Assembly: GCF_014197615.1 (NCBI RefSeq)
Contig: NZ_JACIFY010000024.1
Location: 1-64,000 of the forward strand
Reading direction: 5' to 3'
DNA length: 64,000 nucleotides
DNA from: Rhizobium esperanzae
Lineage (GTDB): Bacteria > Pseudomonadota > Alphaproteobacteria > Rhizobiales > Rhizobiaceae
Under the pieces are notes generated by a model. That model was not told where the DNA came from and searched no databases. It saw only the letters and a list, made by a program, of their open reading frames with translations. Made by a program: the position numbers and the translations under genes. Shown here piece by piece: positions 16,625-25,084 of this stretch. Numbering within the stretch: the first letter of the stretch is position 1; each line of letters begins with the position of its first letter.

Positions 16625-17113
16625 ATGTCACGCACCATCAACCATCTGCTTATCGGAGGACTGATCATCATGGGCATTGCAATTCCCACCGCGACGACAG
16701 CCAATGAGGCCGGTCTCAAGCTGGAAATCGTCAATCCGAAAACCCTCTACGACCCCACGCCGAATGGCTACAGCACGGCAGTGATCGTGCCGCGGCAGGC
16801 GCGTCTCGCCTATATATCGGGGCAGGGCGGCCAGGACGCCACCGGCGCCTTGTCGCCCGACTTCGCCGTCCAGGTCAGGCAGGCCTACGCCAATTTGCGC
16901 ACCGCCCTCGATGCGCTGGGCGCCAGGCCGGATCAGGTCGCCAAGCTGACGGTCTTCGTGGTCGATCACGATATGTCGAAGCTCAAGGTGTTGACCCGCA
17001 ACGTCCAGGAGATGTTCGGCGCCGCACTGCCGGCGCAGACCCTGATCCCGGTTCCCAAGCTTGCCATCGACCCGATGCTTTTCGAAGTCGAAGCCGTCGT
17101 CATTCTGGAATAG
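16625..17113 (+). CDS. Exported RidA/YjgF-family protein
   Basis: 162 residues: a signal peptide (residues ~1-26, ending TTANEA) and one RidA domain with the signature region LAYISGQGGQDATGALSPDF and the C-terminal VEAVVILE. Cytoplasmic RidA removes reactive enamines and imines, using an Arg in a loop near residue ~130; in this protein that loop reads AQTLIPVPKLAID and the Arg is not obvious. Periplasmic relatives are common and their activity is unclear. Expression is probably released when the divergent TetR protein binds its ligand. Confidence 0.85.
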   Translation: MSRTINHLLIGGLIIMGIAIPTATTANEAGLKLEIVNPKTLYDPTPNGYSTAVIVPRQARLAYISGQGGQDATGALSPDFAVQVRQAYANLRTALDALGARPDQVAKLTVFVVDHDMSKLKVLTRNVQEMFGAALPAQTLIPVPKLAIDPMLFEVEAVVILE

Positions 17114-17250
17114 TGGTCTGGAGTAGCGGGGGCTGTAGCTGAGGCGGCCCGCCCGCGGCACCTTACGAAAATGTATAATCCGGGCGAGGTCCCGGTGAGA
17201 TTTGGGGCGCAGGCTTGGCGCAGTCATTTGCCAAGTCGAGGCCAGTTCTC

Positions 17251-18081
17251 ATGAATATGCGTGCCACACCTGCCGCGCTTCTGCCGGCACTCCATCCGGT
17301 CAGCCTGCGGCTCGATACCTATCTGATCAATCTCGACCGGGCGCCGTTGCGCCGGTTTCGCATGGAACGGCTGCTGACGGATTTCGGCCTTGCCTTCGAG
17401 CGGGTGGCGGCGGTCGATGGCGCGGGGCTGAGCCTGCCGCATCCGGGCTTCGACGAGGCGGCCTATCTCAGCCGGCACGGCCGCCGGCCGAACCCTTTCG
17501 AGATCGGCTGTTATCTCAGCCACGTCGAATGCGCCAAACGCTTCCTCGCCGGCAATGCCGAATTCGCGCTCATTCTGGAAGACGATCTCGACTTCGATGA
17601 CGATCTGACCGAGCTGCTCGAAGCCGCCCTCGAACACCACGAGCGCTGGGATATATTGCGGCTCTCCACCGTCAATTCAGGGAAAAAGCACAGGGTGGAG
17701 CCGCTGACGGCGTCGCGCTCGCTGGCCATCGCGCTGACCCGCGAGAAGGGGTCCGGCGCCTATCTCATCAACCGCAAGGCGGCAGGATGGATTACCGGCG
17801 CGCTTTTGCCCATGCGCCTGCCCTATGATCTCGCCTTCGATCTGGAGTTCGATGCAGGGCTGAACGCCTGTTTCGTCGATCCGCTGCCGGTCAGCCAGAG
17901 GGCGGATGGTCATTCTCACATCCAGCTGGGCCTTTCGGCCTACCGGCTTGGCCGCCGCCGGCCGTGGAGCGTTTTGCCCTATCGCACGGCGGCCGAACTG
18001 CGCCGGTTTACGCGCCGCTTCCGCCGTCTCGCCGCCTTGCGGATGAGCGGTCGGGACGTCTCCTCCGAGACCGGCGATTAG
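17251..18081 (+). CDS. Glycosyltransferase family 25 protein
   Basis: 276 residues from the ATG at 17251 (GAGG nine bases upstream; a TTG at 17215 is in frame). GT25 pattern: YLINLDRAPLRRFRMERLL at the N-terminus, IGCYLSHVECAKRFL, the metal motif LILEDDLDFDDD, and YLINRKAAGWI. The family transfers sugars, often galactose, to lipopolysaccharide or lipooligosaccharide core. Acts at the inner face of the membrane. Its end overlaps the convergent histidine kinase gene by 4 bases. Confidence 0.85.
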   Translation: MNMRATPAALLPALHPVSLRLDTYLINLDRAPLRRFRMERLLTDFGLAFERVAAVDGAGLSLPHPGFDEAAYLSRHGRRPNPFEIGCYLSHVECAKRFLAGNAEFALILEDDLDFDDDLTELLEAALEHHERWDILRLSTVNSGKKHRVEPLTASRSLAIALTREKGSGAYLINRKAAGWITGALLPMRLPYDLAFDLEFDAGLNACFVDPLPVSQRADGHSHIQLGLSAYRLGRRRPWSVLPYRTAAELRRFTRRFRRLAALRMSGRDVSSETGD

Positions 18082-19472
18082 GAGGTCTCGGAGGGAAGCA
18101 GCGGAAAAGCGATCGAGAGGGTGAGGCCGGGGTGATTGTCGGCCATGCTGATCTCGGCCGAATGCAGGTCGGCGATCGCCTTGACGAGGCTGAGCCCGAG
18201 CCCGCTTCCGGGCGTCGTGCGGCTCTTGTCGAGCCGGTAGAGACGCCGGAAAACCTTGTCCCTTTCGCCGGCGGGAATGCCGGGGCCGGTATCGGCGACC
18301 GAGACGATGGCGCGACCGCCCCGGCAGCGGAGCGCAACCGTGATATCGGTGCCGGCAGGGCAGTGGTTGATCGCATTCTCCACCAGGTTGGCGATCATCT
18401 GCGTCAGCAGATCGCGATCGCCGCGGATGAGCGCCGGGCAGCGCTCCGTGATCCTCAGCGATTTCAGCGCATCTTCGGCGACATCGACATAGACCTCGGA
18501 AATGACGGCGAGCACGGCGTCGATATCGGTTGCCTGGAACCGTTCCTTGCGGGCGCCGGCCTCGATCTGCGAGATGCGCAGCAGCGCCTCGAAGGTGGCG
18601 TTGATCCGGTCACTCTCCTGCCTCGCCTCGTCGAGAAGGGGCGAAACGTCAGCCTGCCGGTCATTTCCCGCCACCGCGGCATCGAGCGTCAGCCGCAGCC
18701 TGTTGAGCGGCGTCTTGAGATCGTGGGCGATATCGGCGCTCACCTGCCGCATGCTCTCGACCAGTGTCTGCAGCCGCTCCAGCGCTGCGTTGATCTGGAC
18801 CGCCACCGTGTCGAGATCGTCGCCATTGCCGCTGACCGGAATGCGGGCGTCGAGCGCGCCGTGCGAGACCTCGTTCATGGTCAGCGCCACCCTGTCCAGC
18901 CGCGCCTGGGCGCGAACGGCGAGAAACACACCGCCGCCGATCGCCGTCGCCACAACGATCGCGCCGGCCCATTCGAAACTGACCAGCACGATCCGCAGCA
19001 TCTCGTCGACATCGTTGAAGTTTTCGGCGACCACCAGGCTGTAGGGGCCGATCGTCGACACCTGCATCCGGTAGCGTTCATGCCCCTTCAGCCCGACATC
19101 GCGCGAGGTGACGGTATAGACGCCGTTCTGGATCGGCGGCGCGGCAAAATTGCCGGCGAGTTTTTTGCCGGCATGGTCGGTCAGCGAATAAAGCCCGTCG
19201 GAGGTCGACTGGAAGCTCGCATAATTGTTCAGCGTGTTGACGAGATCTCCGGTGTCGCCGGGCTCGTAGGTCGAAACGATCAGCGAATGCATCTCGGTGA
19301 GCGACTGTTCGAGATCGCGTGAGAGGCCGAGGCTGAGCATGTGATAGATGATCGCGCCGCTCAAAAAGAAGGTGACGACGAAGAGCACGCCGAAGGTGAC
19401 GGCAAGCCGGAACGGCGTGCTCCGGCGCAGGCTGGAGAACGATGCCGAAAGATGGGTGCGGCCCGAGATCAT
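18078..19472 (-). CDS. Sensor histidine kinase
   Basis: 464 residues. Two membrane helices (about 21-43 and 165-188) enclose a ~120-residue periplasmic sensor, followed by HAMP, the HisKA box VSADIAHDLKTPLNRLRL with the phospho-His, and an ATPase domain with N box LVENAINHC and G boxes VADTGPGIPAGE and GSGLGLSLV. It lies 5 bases downstream of the response regulator and is cotranscribed with it. The order resembles metal- or envelope-stress systems of the OmpR class, but the signal is unknown. Confidence 0.9.
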   Translation of the reverse strand: MISGRTHLSASFSSLRRSTPFRLAVTFGVLFVVTFFLSGAIIYHMLSLGLSRDLEQSLTEMHSLIVSTYEPGDTGDLVNTLNNYASFQSTSDGLYSLTDHAGKKLAGNFAAPPIQNGVYTVTSRDVGLKGHERYRMQVSTIGPYSLVVAENFNDVDEMLRIVLVSFEWAGAIVVATAIGGGVFLAVRAQARLDRVALTMNEVSHGALDARIPVSGNGDDLDTVAVQINAALERLQTLVESMRQVSADIAHDLKTPLNRLRLTLDAAVAGNDRQADVSPLLDEARQESDRINATFEALLRISQIEAGARKERFQATDIDAVLAVISEVYVDVAEDALKSLRITERCPALIRGDRDLLTQMIANLVENAINHCPAGTDITVALRCRGGRAIVSVADTGPGIPAGERDKVFRRLYRLDKSRTTPGSGLGLSLVKAIADLHSAEISMADNHPGLTLSIAFPLLPSETS

Positions 19473-19477
19473 CCTGT

Positions 19478-20155
19478 TCAGCGCGGCGCGTGCAGGCTGT
19501 AGCCGGTGTTGCGCACCGTATGCAGCAACTGGGCCTGGAACGGCTTGTCGAGCTTGGCCCTGAGGCGGCTGATATGGGTTTCGACGACGCTGGTCTTCGG
19601 ATCGAAGTGGAAATCCCAGACGCGCTCCAAGAGCATCGTCTTGGTGATCACCCGGCCTTCGCCGCGCATCAGCACCTCGAGCAGGGTGAACTCGCGCGGC
19701 TGCAGCTCGATCACCTGTCCGGCGCGGCGCGCCTCGCGCCGGATCAGATCGAGCTCGAGATCGGCAACCTTCAAGACCGTCCGCTGCTCCTGCACCGGCG
19801 GCCGGCGGCCGAGCGCATTGACGCGCGCCAGAAGCTCGGAGAAGGCAAAGGGTTTGGTGAGATAATCGTCGCCGCCCGCCTCCAGCCCCTCGACCCGATC
19901 GTCGACGCCGCCGACCGATGTCAGGAACAGCGCCGGCGCGCCGACCTTGGCAGCCCTCAGTGAACGCACGATCGCCAGCCCATCGAGGCCCGGCAGCATG
20001 CGATCGACGACGATGACGTCATAGGCCTCGCGCTGCGCCTGAAACAGCCCGTCGCGACCGTCGCCGATGACGTCGCAGACATGGCCGGCCTCGGAGAAGC
20101 CTTTGGCGACATAATCGGATGTCTTGGTATCGTCCTCGATAAGCAGGATTCGCAT
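19478..20155 (-). CDS. OmpR-family response regulator
   Basis: 225 residues from the ATG at 20155 (start MRILLIEDD); an ATG at 20176 would add seven. The receiver domain has the acidic pair Asp8-Asp9, phospho-acceptor Asp51 (VVDRMLPGLDG) and the KPF motif. The C-terminal winged helix carries LQPREFTLLEVLMRGEGRV and VETHISRLRAKLDKP. It forms a pair with the kinase just downstream, and would act as a transcription factor after phosphorylation. Confidence 0.9.
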   Translation of the reverse strand: MRILLIEDDTKTSDYVAKGFSEAGHVCDVIGDGRDGLFQAQREAYDVIVVDRMLPGLDGLAIVRSLRAAKVGAPALFLTSVGGVDDRVEGLEAGGDDYLTKPFAFSELLARVNALGRRPPVQEQRTVLKVADLELDLIRREARRAGQVIELQPREFTLLEVLMRGEGRVITKTMLLERVWDFHFDPKTSVVETHISRLRAKLDKPFQAQLLHTVRNTGYSLHAPR

Positions 20156-20264
20156 CGGCCCGATCGCTTTCGCCATGCCTGGAGCGATCAGATCTAACCG
20201 AGCGGGCAGCTTGGCCGCAACTTACGGATTGGTAAGGCGAGGGGGCAGTTCCCTCCGGCCCCGA

Positions 20265-21602
20265 TCAGCTGGTTATCCGCGGGGCGCTGACGATCTTGCG
20301 GAACAGGGCCTCCATTGCCTCTTCAATGCCATCGGTGGGACTGACCGCGAAATAGAAGCCGGGGCTTGCGCATTCTTCCATTTTTCCGGCGATGCTGGTC
20401 TCGAACGGCTTCACCCAGTCCTTGTAGAAATTGTTGTCGGGCAGGGGCAGGTAGGTCGTATAGAGCACGGCGACCTTGATGCCGCGATCTTTAAGCTTCT
20501 TGCAATAGGTCGTGTCGATCGGTTCGATGCAGCGTCCGCTGTTGGCGCCTTTCGGGCTGGTGCAGCCGGCCGGCTTGTAGCTGTCGCCAACACCGTCCGC
20601 GACGAAAAAGACGATCTTCTGGCGATCGGCATTGCTGGTGCCGGTGCCGATATTGCCCTTGATTTCGTCTTCGATGCCTTTCAGCGCTTCGTCAAAGCTC
20701 GTCTGCTGGTCGTTGTAATAGTTCTGAAAGGGAATGCTCATCAGTTTGATCATATTCGTTGCGTCTGCCACGGCGCCAAGATCATAGTCGAGGTCGGAGA
20801 CCTTGAAGAGCTTGGCGGCTTTGGCGTCCTGCGCGGTCTTGCCGAACGTATAGGCAGCCACCCGGAATTGGCTTGGCATGGACTGTGTGTCCTCTGCCTT
20901 GGCCATCAGGGCTTTCACGGCAGCGGCGACCACGTCGATACGGATGGTCACACCGTTGTTGCGTGCGACATTGTAATAGCTGTTCTTGTCCTCGACGCCC
21001 TTTTCCGAAACGATATGGCATGCGAAGGCGCAGTTTTTATCCTTGCCGCCATCATGGCCGTTTGCAGTGGCTTTTTTCATCGCGGCGATGTCGTCGGTGG
21101 TCGCGCCAACGCCCATCGACGGGGTATTGTCAAGCAACATGAAGAAATCCATGTAGGACGGCGTCTCAAACTGGGCGGTTGCCGCCCCGGTCACGGCGAT
21201 CTCATCAAATCCCATCACCTGCATGAAGGTCGTGGGCATCGCCGCGTTGAAGGAAACGGTCGAGCTGAGCGTGCCGCCCTTTTTCTGAACGCTGATGTCG
21301 ACGGTCACCGGCACGTCGCCCTGTTTTTTGGACATCTGCGAAAAGAAGATCTTCTGGGCTTCGGATTTTCCGAGCGTCAGCGACCCGTCGCCCGACATCG
21401 TGTTGGCCTGCGTCGCCGCCTGTGACGTCGGTGTGATCGATCCGACGGCTGCCGCGTCCGCAGCGGCATAAAGCTCGGTCCGCAGCGACAGGGCGTTGCC
21501 GAAATCAATGGCTGTACCGGCCGCCCCCAGCAGGGGAACGACGAGCAGCGCCGTCATGATTCCGAAATTGCCGGATCGGTCAGAGATGAAACGATGCAAC
21601 AT
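20265..21602 (-). CDS. TadG-like protein with von Willebrand A domain
   Basis: 445 residues from the ATG at 21602, with GGGAAGG ten bases upstream. The N-terminus has the TadE/TadG-type segment: SDRSGNFGIMTALLVVPLLG, then IDFGNALSLRTELYAAADAAA. Residues ~165-430 form a vWA-like domain, with a MIDAS-like DNTPSMGV. Such proteins join the Flp/Tad pilus system or act as surface adhesins. No other tad gene is nearby, so an orphan role is likely. It faces the same way as the two-component operon but is separated from it by ~110 bases. Confidence 0.8.
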   Translation of the reverse strand: MLHRFISDRSGNFGIMTALLVVPLLGAAGTAIDFGNALSLRTELYAAADAAAVGSITPTSQAATQANTMSGDGSLTLGKSEAQKIFFSQMSKKQGDVPVTVDISVQKKGGTLSSTVSFNAAMPTTFMQVMGFDEIAVTGAATAQFETPSYMDFFMLLDNTPSMGVGATTDDIAAMKKATANGHDGGKDKNCAFACHIVSEKGVEDKNSYYNVARNNGVTIRIDVVAAAVKALMAKAEDTQSMPSQFRVAAYTFGKTAQDAKAAKLFKVSDLDYDLGAVADATNMIKLMSIPFQNYYNDQQTSFDEALKGIEDEIKGNIGTGTSNADRQKIVFFVADGVGDSYKPAGCTSPKGANSGRCIEPIDTTYCKKLKDRGIKVAVLYTTYLPLPDNNFYKDWVKPFETSIAGKMEECASPGFYFAVSPTDGIEEAMEALFRKIVSAPRITS

Positions 21603-21956
21603 GCAAAGGCGGCCTTCCCGTGGTGGCTGTGTCACAGCCCGATCGCAATGCGGCGATGACTAGCAGCCGAACTTAAACCAAAGGCAAATACGTCTGGTTG
21701 TGTTCTAACTAAATTGCGCGGGAATTGGCGGTCGCCATTCTCAGTGCCGCGGTCGAATCCGTTTTTCAATTGGGCGAACGGCACGGGAGGCTCGCATGCC
21801 GGCAGATGGCGGCACGCTCCGGATCGGAAATCGCAGCGAGGATTGCCACAAGCGAAAGCCGCTCGACGATCTCAAGCCCGCCGGTCCCAGGAGCTCTTGA
21901 CGGCAGCCGGACAGAAGAAGTCAAATCATCGGCATAATGAAGGGACGCTACACATT
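21603..21956. other. Intergenic stretch with no supported gene
   Basis: About 350 bases between two divergently transcribed units. An open plus-strand frame exists but its translation is not protein-like and lacks a ribosome site. Confidence 0.45.
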
Positions 21957-22420
21957 ATGATCGATAGAATATCGCAACTGCTCGACGTTGACCAAAGCAA
22001 GGAGCTTTCCTCTCTGGAGCCAGTCTCGAAAGAGAAGCTGTCGAGCATCGCGGCTCTCTATCCCGCTATCTCTCAGCAGTATCTGGAGTTCATCCGCGTC
22101 ATCGGCGTCGGCTCAACGACGAGAGGGTTCTACATCTACGAGCCGAGCCCGCATCCTTGGTTGAACAACATCCCTCGTTTCAGCTTTATCAATCTCCCAG
22201 TTATAGCGAGGTTTATGGAGCGCGCCCAAAAGGCGATTCCATTCCTGCCGATGCGGTCGCAATTGCGGACTGCGGAGCTTCCTGGCGCTATTGCCTCTGG
22301 CCATCGCGAGGAGAAGGTGTCTTTTGTCTGGATATGGCCGGCCCACAGTTCGAGCCGGAAACCGATGATTTCTTTTCTTTCGTGCTGGCCAACGTAATTT
22401 TGGATAAGGCGCTACAATAA
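21957..22420 (+). pseudogene. SMI1/KNR4-like protein, frameshifted
   Basis: The ATG at 21957 follows AAGGGA. The first frame gives a SMI1/KNR4 start (SSIAALYPAISQQYLEFIRV then IGVGSTTRGFYIYEPSPHP). The family-like C-terminal half continues in another frame up to 22420 (SEVYGARPKGDSIPADAVAI then ADCGASWRYCL and PETDDFFSFVLANVI). One indel near 22160-22205 separates them. SMI1/KNR4 proteins are often immunity proteins of contact-dependent toxins; no toxin gene is adjacent. Probably a decayed orphan immunity gene. Confidence 0.65.
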
Positions 22421-22570
22421 CATGGTCGGGTGGAAAGGCCGGTCCCGTCGCGATGAAACATAAGATGGAGATCGGCAACGCAAGCCTCCGCGGCTTTGTG
22501 ATAGCCGCGCAGCTTAGCTTAGAAAAACTAAACAATCTTGAAAACGAGGGGTGTGGCAATGGCCGCGACA

Positions 22571-23257
22571 TCACCTCGGGCGAGGTTCGGCTTTCAACGT
22601 CTCCAGATCGGGCATCTCCGATCCAAGAGCCTTGCCGAGCGCTTCGACGCCCTTATCAGGGAGCCTCAGGAGGCCATTGCAGAGGCCATCCTTCCACGAA
22701 TCCCCTCGATCCCAGGCTTCCGCCCAAGCATCTGTCAGCTCGGAATCGTGGCGTGTCTCGACGAGGGCTTGGAAAAGCAGGGACGCCTGCGTGAGGTCTT
22801 TGTCGGCTTTTACGCGCCCCAGAATGTCGGTGAGCCTTCTGGACGATACGATGAGCTTATGGACGGCATATCGCTCGGGTGCGGGAACGAGGACGTTCAC
22901 ACCCTCGCGGAAGAGAAGCACCGTGCGGACAGGCTCGTAGATCAGGTAATCCAGGAAGCGCAGGTTTTCCGCGGACGCCCCGCCGAGGGCAGGCATGGGG
23001 GAGGGTTTGCCGGTATATTCATCCGATCCGCGGTTTCCCGTCAGGAATTCCACCCGATAGCCCCTGGCATTCTGAAAGGCGACAACCCTAGCCTTGTCGG
23101 CCCCATGGGGAATGGCCCGGAATTCGGGATCGACCGACTGGAGGACATCGAGAACCGGAGGCAGGCTGTCCTGGACACCTGCAGAAATAGCAAAGTCCTG
23201 CGCGAAGTCCGCGTCGCCGGTCTGCATGGCGGATGAGGGCAGGCGAACGCCGAGCAT
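22571..23257 (-). pseudogene. GSU2403-type nucleotidyltransferase-fold protein, 5'-truncated
   Basis: The 228-residue frame matches the C-terminal two thirds of a nucleotidyltransferase-fold family common in rhizobia: LPSSAMQTGDADFAQDFAIS, GYRVEFLTGNRGSDEYTG, PAPERYAVHKLIVSSRR. Full-length relatives carry roughly 100 more N-terminal residues, as I recall. Here the upstream sequence runs into a palindromic repeat at 23336-23430, and the few codons before the start lie in another frame. The acidic pair GDAD is present. Likely a remnant rather than an active gene. Confidence 0.65.
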
Positions 23258-23298
23258 CCCCCTTTCGGCCGTGATCTCCAGTTATAAGTTTCTGCCAA

Positions 23299-23611
23299 AA
23301 CCTTATAACCAATTGTCCTTCCAACATGCGTGGCAAGTCGCGAGTATGGATCCCAGGGTCATCAAGCCCTGGGATGACGGAGAGTGGGGTTGGCGTTCTC
23401 GCCAAACGCGCCGTCGGCGCAGCGGATAGGCATCGGGTAGCGTGAATGATGAAGTCTGGCAGCGAGATCAGAAAGGGTGATTGCATCAGGTTTGCCGAAC
23501 CTCACCCTATTGCCGCAGGGCACCTCACACTCTCCGTCGTCCTCGGGCTTGCCCCGAGGACCAAGGCGAGCCACCACGGCTGCTATCGAGAGCGTTCTTG
23601 CCAAAGGGCCG
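23299..23611. repeat. Two palindromic repeats between a truncated gene and arsR
   Basis: One copy at about 23336-23430 (GGATCCCAGGGTCATC paired with CCCTGGGATGACGGAG) and a half copy at 23527-23575 (CTCTCCGTCGTCCTCGGGCT, CCCCGAGGACC). No gene otherwise. Confidence 0.55.
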
Positions 23612-23956
23612 TCAACCCGTCTTCAGTTGCTCGGGAAGCTGTCCGTAAGCGGTCAAAATCGCCCTGACCAGGCCGGGGAAGCGCTCGTCCAGCTCCGGGC
23701 AGCGGGTCTGATTGCGCATCTCCACCCCCTGGCGCTCGCTGCGGATCAGCCCGGATTCGCGCAGCACTTTGAAATGGTTCGACAGCGACGATTTGGGGAT
23801 GACGCGGTCGCCGAGATCGGCGAGCGCTGAACAGGTGCCGCCGCAGGCGGTGCCGGCGAGCTTGGAGAAGATCGCAACGCGCTCGGGATCGGAGAGCGCA
23901 TAGAGGATCGCCTCGGGCTTGATGTCCTCCAGGGCGGGGTGAAAGAGCGGTCGCAT
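23612..23956 (-). CDS. ArsR-family transcriptional regulator
   Basis: 114 residues, winged helix of the ArsR/SmtB type: YALSDPERVAIFSKLAGTA, then SSLSNHFKVLRESGLIRSER. Three Cys (AGTACGGTCSAL and NQTRCPE) could sense metals or oxidants, but the classical CxC metal site is absent. It is divergent from the SDR gene, with 107 bases between the starts. Most likely it represses itself and the reductase. Confidence 0.85.
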   Translation of the reverse strand: MRPLFHPALEDIKPEAILYALSDPERVAIFSKLAGTACGGTCSALADLGDRVIPKSSLSNHFKVLRESGLIRSERQGVEMRNQTRCPELDERFPGLVRAILTAYGQLPEQLKTG

Positions 23957-23993
23957 GAATTTTATATAGTGCCCCTTGAAACCGAGATCAACA

Positions 23994-24018
23994 GTTCCGA
24001 ATTTCTGAACTACGGAAC
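23994..24018. promoter_or_regulatory. Candidate ArsR operator
   Basis: GTTCCG (23994-23999) and CGGAAC (24013-24018) form an inverted repeat in the divergent promoter region between the arsR-type gene and the SDR gene. A nested AGTTC/GAACT pair strengthens it. Confidence 0.5.
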
Positions 24019-24063
24019 AAGGCCGCCAATTCCGGCGGCCGTCCGGATCAGAAGGAATGAGAG

Positions 24064-24810
24064 ATGGCTAAGCTCACAGGGAAGGTCGCAGTGGTCACGG
24101 GAGCCTCCAAAGGCATCGGCGCCGCGATCGCCAAGGCGATGGCGGCCGAAGGTGCTGAAGTGGTGGTCAATTACGCCTCGAGCAAGGCGGGAGCCGACGC
24201 CGTGGTCGAGGCGATCGGGGCTGCCGGCGGCAAAGCCATCGCGGTGCAGGGCGACGTTTCCAAGGCCGAACAGGCACAGGGCGTGGTCGATGCCGCGGTC
24301 AAGGAATTCGGCAAGCTCGACGTGCTGGTCAACAACTCCGGCGTCTATGAATTCGCCCCGATCGGCGAGGTGACCGAGGAGCATTATCGCCGCATGTTCG
24401 ACGTCAATGTTCTCGGCGTTCTCCTCACCACCCAGGCGGCGGCCAAGCATCTCGGCGAGGGCGGCAGCGTCATCAACATCTCCTCGGTGGTGACCAGCCT
24501 CGGGCTGCCGGCTTCCGCCGTCTACACTGGCACCAAGGGCGCCGTCGAGGGCATCAACAGCGTGCTTGCCAAGGAGCTTGGCCCGCGCAAGATCCGCGTC
24601 AACGCCATTCTGCCGGGCATGGTCGAGACCGAAGGCACCCACACGGCCGGCGTCATCGGCTCGGATCTGCAGCAGACCATGGTTGCCCAGACGCCGCTCG
24701 GCCGCATCGGCCAGCCGGACGATATTGCCGACATCGCCGTCTTCCTCGCTTCCGACGATGCCCGCTGGCTGACCGGCGAACGGCTGGTCGCCAGCGGCGG
24801 TTTCCGCTGA
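24064..24810 (+). CDS. Short-chain dehydrogenase/reductase (FabG-like)
   Basis: 248 residues, classical SDR. The cofactor site is TGASKGIG (residues 12-19), followed by NNSG at 90-93 and the catalytic Ser141, Tyr154 and Lys158 (SAVYTGTK). It resembles 3-oxoacyl-ACP reductases and quinone or aldehyde reductases. The absence of fatty-acid genes nearby, and the divergent ArsR-type regulator, point to an inducible stress or detoxification reductase rather than housekeeping FabG. Confidence 0.88.
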   Translation: MAKLTGKVAVVTGASKGIGAAIAKAMAAEGAEVVVNYASSKAGADAVVEAIGAAGGKAIAVQGDVSKAEQAQGVVDAAVKEFGKLDVLVNNSGVYEFAPIGEVTEEHYRRMFDVNVLGVLLTTQAAAKHLGEGGSVINISSVVTSLGLPASAVYTGTKGAVEGINSVLAKELGPRKIRVNAILPGMVETEGTHTAGVIGSDLQQTMVAQTPLGRIGQPDDIADIAVFLASDDARWLTGERLVASGGFR

Positions 24811-24824
24811 GACGTGAGTGAAAA

Positions 24825-24847
24825 GCGCGCGCTTCTCGAGCGCGCGC
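24825..24847 (+). terminator. Putative terminator hairpin after the SDR gene
   Basis: A perfect 9-bp stem (GCGCGCGCT at 24825-24833 with AGCGCGCGC at 24839-24847, loop TCTCG) begins 15 bases after the stop. No T-run follows, so termination is inferred only from position. Confidence 0.4.
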
Positions 24848-24859
24848 ATACACCGATAC

Positions 24860-25010
24860 CGGTCCACCCACCCTCCGTCGTCCTCGGGCCTGGCTCGGGG
24901 AGCCATGCCGGTCTTTTCGGCTGTGGCCATGGATTCCAGGCTCAGGGCCTGGAATGACCGAGGTTGAGGGTGCGTTTCCGCCCAACGCGCCGGCGGCGCG
25001 GCGCCTCGCT
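24860..25010. repeat. Palindromic intergenic repeat
   Basis: Copy of the host family: CACCCTCCGTCGTCCTCGGG on the left, then CATGGATTCCAGGCTCAGGG and CCTGGAATGACCGAGG on the right. A trailing segment TTTCCGCCCAACGCGCCGGC is shared with copies near 26970 and 29150. Confidence 0.6.
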
Positions 25011-25084
25011 GTGACAGAGATGGCAGACATCCGCCGCCGGCGCATATCCGTTGATCAACGCTTGGGGATTGTCCCCGCCGGCTG

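Noticed and set aside
17964..19322. 452-codon plus-strand frame across the histidine kinase
   Set aside because: Antisense to a kinase with all catalytic boxes; composition is not protein-like.
20265..21602. Complete Tad pilus locus
   Set aside because: Only a TadG-like gene is present; no prepilin, ATPase or secretin gene lies nearby.
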